A DNA stretch of 64,000 nucleotides from Lyophyllum atratum. Taxonomy: Eukaryota; Basidiomycota; Agaricomycetes; Agaricales; Lyophyllaceae. Shown in pieces: positions 23,337 to 38,229 of the stretch. A model generated the notes under the pieces. The model was not told the DNA's origin. It was given only the letters and a program-made list of their open reading frames with translations, and did no database searches. How positions within the stretch are numbered: position 1 is the first letter of the stretch; the number at the start of each line of letters is the position of its first letter. The stretch covers positions 124,001 through 188,000 of the forward strand of contig JACGCN010000063.1 in the NCBI GenBank assembly GCA_014905825.1. The letters run 5' to 3'. Made by a program: the position numbers and the translations under genes.

Positions 23337-23840
23337 TTGAAGCTTTCTGTGCCCTCTTTTGGCTCTTTGCCTCTGTCGTTTCTTGCGGACGATCCTGATT
23401 GCGAATCTGTAATGTAACAACCATCTTTTCTTGCGCACTCCTGCTACACCCCGCTCCTTATGTCCACCGTCCCTTCCATTATTCCGTGCTTTCCTTGTCT
23501 TGTCTTGTACTCTGAAGCTTGCGCTACCGATAAAAGATGTACCATAACTTGTATTCCAATGTATACCTTACATAAACGCCACTTTCTTGTCCCTTAAATC
23601 ATCTTGAGCCATTACAAGAACACATTTTCAATAAAGCCCTACTAAGGCGTAAATAGTACACAGCAAGGGTATCATGCACGGGAGTCAGCAACCAAGACAT
23701 TAGCTACGCACAGCGCCACCCATCAACACCAGAAGAAAAAAGCGGGGTGAAGGTATCATACAAAAATAAAAATAGCCAGCCCTCGCCCCCGCCTCTGCAA
23801 ATAAACTAACACGGGAAAACCATAAAAAGCCGCCGTCAAC
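23337..23840. other. Intergenic between convergent genes
   Basis: 504 bases of A/T-rich, UTR-like sequence between the plus-strand unknown gene and the first DPBB gene on the minus strand. No gene or RNA seen. Confidence 0.5.
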
Positions 23841-24875
23841 TCAGGCTGCGACGCCCGCAAGAGCGATACCGCCCAAGCCAAGGAAGGCGTTATTCAAGTC
23901 CCGGAAATTCGACGTCTGGTCCACAAGTGAGGGCGCAGGCGCGGCTACAGTCTTCGATTCAGACACCGTGCTAGCCTTGGTGGAGGACGTGCTGTCGCGT
24001 TCGCTGGTGGACGTGGTAGTAGGCTTGGGCTTCGACGACGTGGTCTCCGGCTCAGGATCGGGCTTCGTCGTGGTGGGCTCTGCCTTGTGAGTGGTAGTAG
24101 GCTTGGGCGTGGGCTTGGGGATGGGTGGGAACCACTTGGAGGTGGATGGCTTGGGTGGCTTGGGCTTGGGGGGAGGTGGGGGAGGGGGCGCGCCTCCTCC
24201 TCCGTCGCCGTTGAAGTGCCATTCACCGTAGAGGATACCGACGGATTCTGCGGCGAAGAAGCGGAAGAGGCTGCGGGAAAGATCGAGACCGCCGTAAGGG
24301 CATCCTGGGCACTGATTAAATAAGACAATATCAGGTCTCATGGGTGTAACAATGAAAAGATCGTAGAGGCGAACCTGGTCCATGATAGTAGCCTGGGTCG
24401 TTCTACCGTTGTAGGTCATCGTGATGGTTTTGAAGCAGTTGGGCCCAGGGTACCCTCCACCATATTGCTGCAAAAAGAGTCAATGAACCGCGCCAGTTTA
24501 GCGTAGACATATCGACTCACAGGAGTGTTCAAAGCAACGATCTATGCATATTTGTCAGTCATTTTCAGCTTAAACAGCCCAGTATGTCGCTACGCACAAA
24601 GTCACTCTCGACGTTATGCTTCCCGCAAGCACCGCTATAGAACGAGGCGTCGATTCTCAGTCCAGGATCAGAAGACAAAGGCAGTCTGTATCTACTCACA
24701 GGCCGACATCATAAAAGGACCATCTGGCGCTCGAGAAACGTTTGTGCAGTTCAACCTCTCCGGATTGGCGCTTTGCGATCTGTTGGTGACGGCTGTTATG
24801 GGCCGAACCGTGGGGGGAGGCACCAAGAGCGACCAGGGGCAGCGCAAGGGACAATAGAGAAGCGCCGAGAAGCAT
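23841..24875 (-). CDS. Secreted RlpA-like double-psi beta-barrel protein (copy A)
   Basis: Minus-strand exons 24875-24700, 24634-24598, 24541-24521, 24467-24375 and 24311-23841 encode 265 residues. It has a signal peptide (MLLGASLLSLALPLVALGAS), a short pro-region ending in a Kex2-like Lys-Arg (VELHKR), then a DPBB/barwin-like domain: FYDVGLGACGKHN, IVALNTP, CFKTITMTYNGR and CPGCPYGGLDLSRSLF, with the conserved Asp of GLDLS and four domain cysteines. A long Pro/Lys/Thr/Ser-rich linker follows, ending in a hydrophobic tail (FLGLGGIALAGVAA) that could be a GPI signal. Related fungal proteins are extracellular, expansin/RlpA-like and thought to act at the cell wall or in host contact; no enzyme activity is established. 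First of three tandem copies. Confidence 0.88.
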
Positions 24876-25912
24876 TCGTGGGTCTCTAATGGGACTTAAC
24901 GAGGGTGGTTCTCAAGGAGAGGTGGGACTCGGCAGAGGAGAAATGCAGCAATAGTAGAGGGGGAAACAAGGATGATGGGAGCGTAGAACAGGGAGGACAA
25001 GTACTTGAAGCTCGTTGACTGACAAGAACAATGATTTCTCCATAAGATCCATTCAGCGCCAAGTGATGCGTGATGCTCAACTGGTTGCTTGCGGTGAATG
25101 GGCAGGCAACGTTTGACAACGCTGTTATTATGTGTCAAAATTTCGCAAGGACTGGGTGCCAGCATCCTCATTCCACGCCGCCTCATTTTATCGAGACGTA
25201 TTGCCTTCCAGGAATAACATATTAGGATTCCACGACGACTCTGCATACACTTACGAGTCCCACCCAGAATAGAGCAGTCTGCGGCGATAAATGCCCGCCC
25301 ACATATCACTGGGCGAGGGAAGAACCTGTCAACCATGTGTCATTGGCTACGGGCGGCAGAGATTGAAATGTGTTCGCACCACCAATTCAGACCATAGAAA
25401 CGCCGACTGCGCGAAAAATCTTTGGGCGCCGGATTCAGCGAGCGCAGCGACCGTCTCGATACCAATCCTTAAAAATCCAGTCCGAACTTGAATACAATCG
25501 TTCAAGGTTTAGGATGATGGCGGTGGTAGAATCCACCCACGCCAGCGTGAACCTTCAAGTTCATCACCCAACAAAGGGATAGGATTTCGAGGAAATATGT
25601 TGTGCAAATTCTGATGTCAACTTTCTCCACGCTTGTACTAATAGCCATAATCCATAAAAAAATAAATTCCTCAAAGGTCGACGCAGATCCCAAACCATAC
25701 ATACGTACGTATACGTAACGCTAACTACGGATGAGAGACGTCATAAAGGGGAGACGAAGGCAAGGAATGGGTATCGTGGTCGAACGTTAGCATCCAAATT
25801 AATTGAGATACGTTAACGGGAGGGAGGTAGAGTGACAGTCAACGAGGTGGATATTCTGATAATATATATCCAGACACTCCCGAATCTAGGACCGAAAAAA
25901 ATCTGCCCATCT
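24876..25912. other. Intergenic spacer between DPBB copies A and B
   Basis: About 1 kb. It should hold the promoter of copy A and the 3' UTR of copy B. The longest ORF (24896-25336, minus) has no recognisable motif. No fourth DPBB copy or fragment is visible. Confidence 0.5.
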
Positions 25913-26891
25913 TTAAGCGGCAGCTGCTACAGCCAGGACACCCAACTGAAGAACGCCCTGGTTGAGGACTGCAAAGTTCTGAGGGGTCGAAGGGGTGGGT
26001 GTGGGAGATGCACTCGACTTGGATGTCGAAGTGGAAGAAGTGGACGCCTTTGTGGACGAGCTACTGGAGGAGCTGGAGCTCTTCTTCGTGCTCGTGGTGG
26101 GCTCAGGAGTCCAAGTAGTGGTAGGCTCGGGTTTCCAGGTGGTGGTAGGCTTGGGTGGCTTCCAGGTAAAAGTGGGAACGGGAATCCACTCCTTGGTTGA
26201 GGTGTGGTGCGTAGGCTTGGGAGGGGGAGGAGGTCCGTCGTCGTTGAAGTACCAGGTACCATAAAGGATACCGACCGATTCCGGTGCAAAGAACTTGAAC
26301 AGACCGCGGGACAGATCAAGACCTCCGTAGGGGCATCCGGGGCACTATTACAATGAAGATGAGATTAACACAGATAGCGTGTGTGCCTAGACGCACCTGG
26401 TCCATGACAGTAGCCTGGGTTGTTCTACCGTTATATGTCATGGTGATAGTCTTGAAGCAGTTAGGGCCGGGATAGCCTCCACCATATTGCTACAAATGAT
26501 TGGTGAATTATGTGCCTTCAGTCTAGGCCGAGAAAACATACAGGAGTGTTCAAGGCGACAATCTTTATAATTCCAGAGTCGTCAGTAGGCTATTTAGAGT
26601 TAAAGTTGCTCATACGCACGAAGTCGCTCGCAACGTTATTCTTTCCACAAGCACCCCTGAAATGAATGATGATGAGAATAAGCCAAGACGACAGGAGCTG
26701 TTGTCAACTGACAGTCCGACATCGTAAAAGGACCATCTGGCGTCAGAAAAGCGCTTGTGAAGCTGGACATGTCCTTCTTGGCGCTTCGCAATCTCGACGT
26801 GGCGGTTAGAGTGGACAGAGCCATGAGAATTGGCCCAGGTCGCCAAAGGTGCGGCGAGAAGGAGGGAAAGGTTGAACAGATTTGCTAGCAT
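25913..26891 (-). CDS. Secreted RlpA-like double-psi beta-barrel protein (copy B)
   Basis: Minus-strand exons 26891-26713, 26656-26620, 26562-26542, 26489-26397 and 26344-25913 give 253 residues with the same five-exon layout and phases as copy A. Signal peptide MLANLFNLSLLLAAPLATWA; pro-region ending VQLHKR; DPBB domain FYDVGLGACGKNN, IVALNTP, then a cysteine block with CPGCPYGGLDLSRGLF. The linker differs from copy A: repeated Trp-containing TTTWKPEPTTTW-type units followed by a Ser/Thr run. The hydrophobic end (QLGVLAVAAAA) may be a GPI signal. The near-identical core with a divergent linker points to a tandem duplication with relaxed constraint on the linker. Confidence 0.88.
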
Positions 26892-27237
26892 TGCAGCTCT
26901 ATAGGACGCAGATAAAGAACGTAGGGGTTGAGCGAACGACGAGGCTTGGGAAGCCTGACAGGCGTGAAGAGAGCTGAAGAAATTAACGAGGCTGGAGACG
27001 AAATTCGGGGTCACAACATTGATATGTCCCTCACAACCAAAACAACAACAAAGGCCGGCCAAACTCAGCGGCAGGATCCCCACATGCCCATCATCGGTTA
27101 GCGCGCGCCGCTCACTGTCTAGAACGTCTGCCCATGAACCAAGTATAAAATTAAATGCGCCCAATCACTGTCTATGTAGCAGAATCTATGCCACGGGTAT
27201 ACCCATCAACTGCGAATCGATAAAAAGCGGTGCATAA
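26892..27237. other. Intergenic spacer between DPBB copies B and C
   Basis: 346 bases, promoter of copy B and 3' end of copy C. A minus-strand ORF here only runs into exon 1 of copy B. Nothing else seen. Confidence 0.5.
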
Positions 27238-28170
27238 CTATTGCGCGATCTGTCCTGCTGCTCCTGCTCCAATCACCACACCACCAAGATTCAACAGTCC
27301 CTGGTTGAGTTGCGAAAACACATCTGTGGGGAGAGCCATGGTGGTTGTCGAAGTGGTGCTGGAGGTTTTTGATTCCACAACGGAAGATGAACTAGACGAC
27401 GTCGAGGTTGGGCGGGTGGTAGTCGTCGTCTTCTTGGTGGTTGTGGTTGAGGTGGTAGGCGTGGGTGTTGGCGTCGGCTTTGCTTTTGTGGTAGTGGGCT
27501 CTGGCTTCGGAGTAGGCTTGGGTGCTCCCGAGCCCAAGTTCCAAGCACCATAAATATACCCCTCATCCTGGGACGCAAAGAAGTCGAAGAGGCCACGAGA
27601 AAAGTCAAGGGCACCATAAGGGCATTCCATGCACTGTTAGTAATAGAATGACGTGAGCATGGAGAGTACGCGCTCAAATAATCCAATATACCTTGTCAAC
27701 AATCTGAGCTTGGGTGCTCTTGCCTTTGTAGTTAATGGTGATCGTTTTGAAGCAGAAGTCTCCACTTTCAAATTGCTGTTTCGAAATGCATCAGGACCAC
27801 CGAGGTTTTCACTTCTTTGAAAGACATACGGCATGGTTCAACGCGACAATCTAAGCAGACGGGAACCTGTCAGACAATGATGTTCTTCTCAGAGGGTGGC
27901 CGCACATACGAAGTCGTTGTTAGTGTTATGTCCTCCACAAGCACCCAGTCCAGCATCGTAGAAGGAGAACCTGACACCATCGAACCGTTTGTTCAACGCC
28001 ACCCCGCCCTCAGCAAAAGAGACATTCCTGCCAAGGAGCGGCATGCTTGGCAATCGTTCACCATGACGTCGTCGAAGGGAAGCGTCCGAGTTATGTACGC
28101 TGCCAAAGGCTGTATTGAGGAAGGCGAAGGACACGACAGCGCTAGTGACAAAAGAGGCTAGAAAGCGCAT
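27238..28170 (-). CDS. Secreted RlpA-like double-psi beta-barrel protein (copy C)
   Basis: Minus-strand exons 28170-27910, 27850-27830, 27775-27692 and 27633-27238 give 253 residues. It is the most diverged copy: signal peptide MRFLASFVTSAVVSFAFLNT, pro-region ending ALNKR, then FYDAGLGACGGHNTNNDF, QFESGDFCFKTITINYKG and CMECPYGALDFSRGLF. The intron that splits Gly-Leu/Gly-Ala-Cys-Gly in copies A and B is absent, so exon 1 runs straight through. The linker is a Thr/Pro/Lys run (PTPKPEPTTTKAKPTPTP) and the end is VVIGAGAAGQIAQ. Same family and likely extracellular role as the others; the core Asp and cysteines are kept. Confidence 0.86.
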
Positions 28171-29314
28171 GATTATGGGGATATGTGATGTCGTCTGACA
28201 AGTGCTTGTGTAGGGAACGTGGGGATGGCAGGACCGCCGCGAGAGGGATAAGTACTAGAATGAACGGTACAGAGACCTTACAGAGAAGCAGGAAGAACAA
28301 AGGAAGAACTATAGCGAAAGCCTTTTACCCTGGAACATCGCCGACCCCAAGCTTCGAGTCTCGAACCGGCTTACATAAGCGATATTCCAACCTCGTTTCA
28401 TGTTTCCCACTTGGTTACCCGTTCAGGCACAGTAAGAGTAAGTACACTACTTTTGCACATGTATTATCATGAATGTATATACGGTGTGTTTATTCGATGA
28501 TCAATATTTCAGCGACGACTGGAACTCGTTGTACGCTCGAGTCTCATGGGGTCTGCCAATAGAGTCAAAAATAGAGCATGCTCAGGAGTGTATGAAGGTC
28601 CGTGATTGATGTTTACAATGGCGGCCGCAGAGCGCTGCCCGAACTGGTCCACCCACCCTCGATGATAGGCGCGTTTATGGCCCGGCCACAGGGTGCGTAG
28701 GATATTCACCAAGTGATGTTGCAGTTATCGATATGTGTTGATCTGCTGCTCCAGCTTCGCTGAATCCTTGGACAGCATCACGTATATGTCTGCGGCGATC
28801 TCCTCGTTGATGTGGTCGTGTCTTCGAAGTTATACACCACCAAATCGGTCAGACATCAACAAAACCTTGATGGCCGGATAGCACCGAGTATCTGAGGGGA
28901 ATATTGGCCCAATATAGACCGCATATTCGTGAGAGCTTTTCTGCCAAACCTTCGAACAAGATCTGCCGAATATCTGAGGGATATCTGGATGATATCTTAT
29001 GGACCTGGATTGTGATGTCTCTCGCAATTCCAAGGTGAGAAAAGCAGACCATGATATTTCACGACTACGAACAATGAGCTACATGATTTTTGGTTGTAAT
29101 GAAGGTTAAATGAGACGTAATGAGGTATCGAGGCGGGGGAATCGTAGGAAGGCGTTGCAGACGCAAGTGACTCTGGGTGTTGAACATTTGAGGCCTTGAG
29201 GCGTCGAGGGACTTAGCGAAAAATCAGCAAAGTCAACGCATCACGTGTATTTCGTTTATCTTGGTTCGTTTTCCGCGTCGGAACTTGAACTTCTCTTCAC
29301 CATCCACCACCGTC
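28171..29314. other. Gene-poor region with ATATCTGAGG-like motifs
   Basis: About 1.1 kb with no supported gene. At 28885-29000 the motif TATCTGAGGG occurs more than once, together with GATATC at 28980-28985 and 28991-28996. A CACGTG is at 29242-29247. Minus ORFs (28509-28712 and 28830-29052) show no family. It may be old repeat-derived DNA; see the GATATC cluster at 29937. Confidence 0.4.
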
Positions 29315-29680
29315 ATGGCCACCAAATGGCCTCTCCGTCGTTCGTCGGCATCGTCCCATCACAATTTCGTACACGGTGCGTGAAGTTTAAGCTTGGTTCA
29401 AGCAATGTCATGGTGGGTTTTTAAAGATTTCTTCAATGGCTTATTAGATTTGATTGCTCTAACAGGTCGACGTCGAAGTACAAACCACCGCCTGAGAACC
29501 CCCGGCAACTCACCTCACACAAGCCACCTCACGACGACGCGAGAGCCACATGTATTCCACCCACTCCGCTTCCGTTCAGGCTTGGGCACGCTCAACCGGC
29601 CCCCCTTAGCATAGGTAAGATATCTGTAACTTACCTCACTCTCGGTCCAGGTCACTGATGATGACTCTTTAGGTTCGTGA
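29315..29680 (+). CDS. Possible small protein, three exons
   Basis: A candidate chain 29315-29379, 29466-29614 and 29673-29680 codes for about 73 residues: MATKWPLRRSSASSHHNF, then STSKYKPPPENPRQLTS and ending near LGHAQPAPLSIGS. All junctions are GT...AG and keep frame, and a CACGTG lies about 70 bp upstream. The product is Pro/Ser/His-rich with no recognisable family, and an alternative frame through exon 2 is also open, so it may be spurious. Confidence 0.25.
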
Positions 29681-29936
29681 CGATGAGGCGGGCGACGGAG
29701 TTGGGGAGGTGGTTTGGTGGGCTTAGTGCAGGGGCTGGTGAGCTGTGGCTAAGTGACGAAGGCACAACGGGGCATTCCCTTATGATAGAGTAGATAGTTC
29801 TTGTTGGTAGATACACAAATACATTACTTCTGCATTTCTGTTTCGAAGTGGCTGGCACTGTGAAATGAGCCGTATAAACATCCAGAGTCGCTCCCTGCCT
29901 GCTCTCCTGCTCAAGCTCTTGCCAATATCACGGCTG

Positions 29937-30065
29937 GATATCTAGCCAAGTCCAGATATCTCGTAGATATCTTGCTACAGACATCCCTTGATTTGGTCTC
30001 CCACAGATATCATGGGATTTATTTCTAGACCTTTGACAGATATCCTGACCATATCCGGAGATATC
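29937..30065. repeat. Cluster of GATATC palindromes
   Basis: GATATC occurs at 29937, 29955, 29966, 30006, 30039 and 30060, six times in 129 bp, mostly within (A/G)GATATC(T/C) and near ATATCC variants. Spacing is irregular. Two more copies are at 28980 and 28991. One copy per about 4 kb is expected by chance. It could be a decayed repeat array or a cluster of binding sites. Confidence 0.6.
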
Positions 30066-30169
30066 TGACCAAGAATGGCAGGCCATCAGACGCCAAATAC
30101 TTCAGTGATGTCTGATCAGACCGGTGGTGTAGCCAGCTTGCTGAGGGAGCGTGGACTTGGCCTTCGACA

Positions 30170-31544
30170 TGCTCACAGTCCCCTCCTCCTGAATTGTTAC
30201 GCCGACCGTAGTGGTAGGAGCGAAGAATATGGTACCTCCAATGGGCTGCCGCCGTTGAAAACGACTTTAACGTCACTAGCAGTGAGCTGCGCGTTGGTGG
30301 CGCTCTGCAGGTCGATGCGGTACTCCCTCCACTCTTCGTAAAGAATAAAAGGCATCGTGTCTGGATAAACTACTAGGCTTTGGCGATGAAGTGATTCGTT
30401 GGTGCGGACAGCGGCCACTGTACACTCAACATTCTTGATGACGGATTCAACGTCAGTGGCAGAACTTTGCAAAGGATATAAAACCTACCAACACATACGC
30501 ATCAGGTAACCGTTCATATGCGTTCCCAGTGAACTCCTAGTCCTGCAGAATTCAGCCCAGCGTAGCCAGGTCATTAAGTGAGTCCGAGTACATATGGATA
30601 GTAAAAATGGAGGCTCCTTTCTGCTTCTTCACCCTGGAAAACGCCATGCCGGCGCTGAGCGATAGAGTGCCCGCCACCATGACTTGGCCTTGTGTCTCTC
30701 GACGTTAAACATGGGCAGATACGGAAGATAAAGCGCCTCGGTTCCCCGAATCAAAAGATTGTGGACGGCTGGGCACTTCTCGATGCGAACGAGACAGTTC
30801 CAGTAGAAGCTGTCAGGGAATACCTGAGAATGGTGGTGGTATAGCCTTCAAGCCTTCTTCCCGCCGTTCGGCAAACGCGCTGTCCTGCTGTCGCATCATG
30901 GCTTCCAGTGAATGTTACTGCAATTTATATTTGGGAACGAAACAGACAAACTACCTTGACCCATTGCTGCCAGAGCTTTCTGAGCGCTTCCCTCCCCTAT
31001 AGAGGCAAGTTCGGCAGCAGCTCGTTGGAAGAGGTTGGAAGACTTGTGCGCGTGATTTTCGGACGTCCCAAGAGTCTTCCTGAATGCTAGCTCAGACCCT
31101 TCTTTGCCTTGTTTTGGCAACAGCAGTGCGCACCGTACGCTGCCGACGCTTCGTTTGAATGATTCCTGCATGGCGCTCAATTCTGGTATCTCCTAGGAAG
31201 GAAACTTCTGTGGCTCATACCTCGTTCGAAGTCGAGCAGAGAATCATTCGACGTTCTGTCCTCCGAGAAGGATGAGGTTGATTCTGTTGAGGATGTGCGC
31301 GAAGCTTTTCCAAGTATTAGCACCTGTCGTCCATGATGCGACTTTGAGATACAAGCGCAGAATGTATTCCCGGCTCCTGGTTCCGTACCGCCCTGGTCTG
31401 TCCTAGACAGACACAATCAGTCGTTCCTCCGTTCTTTAGTACCGCCCCCAGCCCGGATACGACTTTGAGGGGTGCTGCGGTGAATAAATCTGGATTCGCA
31501 GGAGCCTGAAGTGTCCCTGTCATGTTGCCTGCAACAAGGCCCAC
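30170..31544 (-). pseudogene. Decayed or unresolved multi-exon gene
   Basis: Minus-strand ORF pieces look protein-like but do not join into one clean model. From 5' to 3' of the minus strand: an MTGTLQAPANPDLF piece (near 31520), MQESFKRSVGSVRC to KALAAMGQ (31160-30950), MMRQQDSAFAERREEGLK (30899-30830), FYWNCLVRIEKCPAVHN to LPYLPMFNVERHKAK (about 30812-30685), and VESVIKNVECTVAAVR to FILYEEWREYRIDLQ (30460-30300). Some junctions fit GT...AG introns, others leave stops or change frame. I recognise no family. Either a degenerate gene or a lineage-specific one whose exons I cannot resolve. Confidence 0.25.
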
Positions 31545-32135
31545 TCTGAATGACTTTGAACGACCACGGGTTCTACCTTAGGTATCTTTCAAGTTATCGC
31601 GGAATTGCCAACACGGACCTTGTCACTGTGCTTCGTGACATAGGCTTGTCGAATAAGGAATCTAGCGCTTGTTTCCAGAACGGTTCAGAAGGGTGTTCTG
31701 ACGGCAGAGTTGGAGAGGGCTGTCAGCTGCAGGTGGTCAGCGCGGTGCGACATCCCCTCGCCGTCTCCATTATTTCAGAACCTTCAATGGCAAGACCTGG
31801 AGCTGCATAACCAATTTTATCTCTTGCTTGCGCTTTCCCTCCATTTCGGAATTTTTACTTCGGTGAACGTGATTGTTCCTATCAGAGGTGAGTGCTCTTT
31901 CACCCTCGTCTGAGATCCACTCATCTTGGACTCTTCCATACACTCTGAAGCTCTGACTTCGAACCCCTGCGTCGACTTCGTAATGTGAGTCCGTTCACTG
32001 CCGTACAGGTTTTAGATGAAAATTCCATGCTGGAGCGGGGTACCAACCACACTTTAGCCTTGCATCGTCTTCACAGTCCGGTTCGCATAGTTGTACATCC
32101 ATTTCTCTACGAAATACATGTATGTTCTAAGTGTA
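31545..32135. other. Intergenic
   Basis: About 590 bases downstream of the calcium pump gene. Short ORFs only; no family signature and no repeat recognised. Confidence 0.45.
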
Positions 32136-35721
<3,586 letters not shown>

Positions 35722-36355
35722 GACAGACCGAGAATGAAGGAGAGCGGTTGCACAGATGCAAGTCGACAACCAGGAATTACAGGTGGAAGGAGGAGAAGGT
35801 GTGGTGGAAATAATTTCCGATCTTCCAGAATAATGGCTGCGCACGTGCGGGAGTGACGTGGCGTTTTCGCGTCGGGAGTCGCTCCGGAAAGGCGCTGAAG
35901 TCTCCCGGTGCCCATTTTGCGCACTAGAGGCGTCCTTGCAGGCAGTCTTTGCTGCTTGAACGCGGGAAGCGCGACGGGAACCGAATGTAGCCGGGATTCA
36001 GGTTGTCTCAATCACGCTATCGACTCTCACAATTGGTTGAGTCCAGGGTCCAAGCCAATGGCCCGGGTCTTTCGTGCTCCAAAGTGACTTCTTGCTTGTG
36101 CATGTAAGTGAAATGTCCATTGGGAGTGCATGTATCAATCTCAGTGTACATGAGCCCTCTGCACCTCCCATACAGCTTTCGCCCGACATTGTATGAGATG
36201 GGCGCGTCGGATGAGTCATGGGCCGATCGGCAACGCCACCTGACAAATAGGCATCAACTGAGATCACTGAGGACTTTACGCAGACGCAAGGTGGCATTTG
36301 TGCTAGACTTCGCGGGATTGGCACGAATCCATTGTCGTGGCGGCTACTCGTCAAC
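35722..36355. promoter_or_regulatory. Divergent promoter between the SERCA and SIP5 genes
   Basis: 634 bp between two start codons on opposite strands. Minus ORFs here only extend the SERCA first exon upstream. No motif that I can name with confidence. Confidence 0.35.
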
Positions 36356-38229
36356 ATGGGTAACAGCGCCTCATCCTCAGGACGTGGTCATCACGACGAG
36401 TCCGTCGACTACGGTCATTTGACTCCTCAAGGCGTTTACACCGGCCCACGAGACTGGAATCAAGCCGTCGTCACACAGCTCATTTGTGCACGCCGCCTCG
36501 CCCCATTCTACAGGCCTCTCGAAGATTACGAGGAAACATGGGATGACGACCAAATTCTTGCTTCAAGAAAGGAGCTCCCAGCCCCCGACCAAGACACCAA
36601 CGAAACTATTACGCGCATCGAAGCCCCACTGGCCCAATCTAACACCTCGAAATCAACCCATAGTAAACGGCCCGGTGCATTGAAAGAACCAAGTAAACCG
36701 GAGGCTGCTGTGTACAGGGGTGCAGTTGAATGTCCTATATGTTTTCTGGTACGTCTCTCAGTTGCACCTGGGCCTCATCGCCTTGTCTCATGTACTTCAG
36801 TATTACCCCCCGAATATCAATCATTCCAGATGCTGTGACCAGGCGATCTGCACTGAATGCTTTGTGCAAATCAAGCGCAGTGAACCTACCACCACACATC
36901 TCGTTTCTGAGCCAGCCGCGTGCCCCTACTGTGTGCAGGATAACTTCGGGGTGGTGTATACACCGCCCCCCTGGCGCTCGGGCATGGGTTGTGAAACTGT
37001 AAGTGATGGGTTTCACTGCCTAACTAGTCCTAATATCTGAATCGTTTGTCACTCCATAGTCCTCCTTGTGGGCGGATCCCCCCAAGGTCTCTCATCACAC
37101 AGTTGAAACCACCTCATATCCTACACATAAACGACGTCAGAAGAGCTTTGGACCCGATAGTCCTGAAGTTGTAACAACAGGTAAGCCTGCTATGGTATGA
37201 CGACGCTAATGACCTCGATCTCAAAGCGTTGCTTCCTCTTAGACCAAATACGGCCTGACTGGGAAGCTAAGCTAGCTGCAGTCCGCGCAGCCGTCACACG
37301 TCGCGCTGCCAGACGAATTATCATGCGCCAGGTGGGAGATAGGCTTATTCCTGTCGGTGTTACAAGCGGCAGGGTCCACGCTTTAAGCCCAGAGGAAGCG
37401 CAAGCTGAGGGAATTGACAGCGGAGGAAGCAGGAGATCGCGAAGACGACAGCAGGCCGCGCAGAACCAGAATTTTGAACAATTCATGGGCATGGGTGGCC
37501 AAGATCTCGAGGAAGTGAGCTCCTTTATGTTTCGAATTTCTGAATTTTGACTCTGACCCACCAAAGTTGATGCTCATGGAGGCGATGAGGCTGTCAATGA
37601 TCGATCACGAGGAACATCAACGCAAGGAGGCCGATGAGAAGAAGAAGCAAGAAGCAGCAGCTCAGTCTGAGGCAGACGCTCATTCCACCTCCGTCTCAGG
37701 GCCCTCAACATCAACAGCTTCCACCGAAAACCCAATAAGTATCCCGCCCTCCCCGGGTGCATCTACGCCAGTCTCTTCTAGTCCTGTGTCGCCATCGCAG
37801 GTTCAATCCCGAGATTCGCTCACCGTCAAACGAAACTCGCTTCTATCATCCCTCTCGCGAAGCCGTACACCGCCTCCACCCAACGCGTCCACGAGTTCCG
37901 GGAGAATGAGCGAATCTTCATCTACATCATGGCACCGGAGCCCTTCCCCAGCTCCATACAGCACATTAAGTGCTGCGATCAGTGCGGCTTCTACGGCCAG
38001 TGCCGTCATGGGCAGCAGTGACCCTGCCAACCTAGAGCACAGCAACTCATCAATAACGAACAACCTAGCGGAAGTCTCGCAGCGAGCAGAACCTGCTTCC
38101 CATGACAATACCTCGGCGAGTGCTTCGCAATCTCCGCCGTATGCCACTTTGCCTTCCTCCCCGGAGTCACTTGTCGCTTACGAGCCATTATTAGGCTCTA
38201 GAGCAACGCCCGAAGAACACGTTATATAA
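36356..38229 (+). CDS. SIP5: SIP5-like RING-type zinc-binding protein
   Basis: Five exons (36356-36748, 36801-36998, 37060-37180, 37243-37514, 37567-38229) encode 548 residues. The start [18 protein letters not shown] at 36356 is preferred over an in-frame ATG at 36332 because Sip5 homologues begin MGN, with Gly-2 available for myristoylation. A C4/RING-like zinc domain lies at about residues 125-185: [30 protein letters not shown] and [12 protein letters not shown]. After it come [20 protein letters not shown] and a helical block [18 protein letters not shown], both typical of Sip5. The last 180 residues are Ser/Thr/Pro-rich and disordered. Yeast Sip5 binds the Snf1 kinase and the Reg1-Glc7 phosphatase; here that role is by homology only. 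Confidence 0.88.

Noticed and set aside
29600..30900. Transposon remnant
   Set aside because: No terminal inverted repeats, target-site duplication, transposase or reverse transcriptase motif could be found by eye.
31955..31980. Sequence resembling a reversed tRNA T-loop (TTCGAACCCCTGC)
   Set aside because: The flanking bases do not form a T-stem, and no anticodon or acceptor arm can be drawn.
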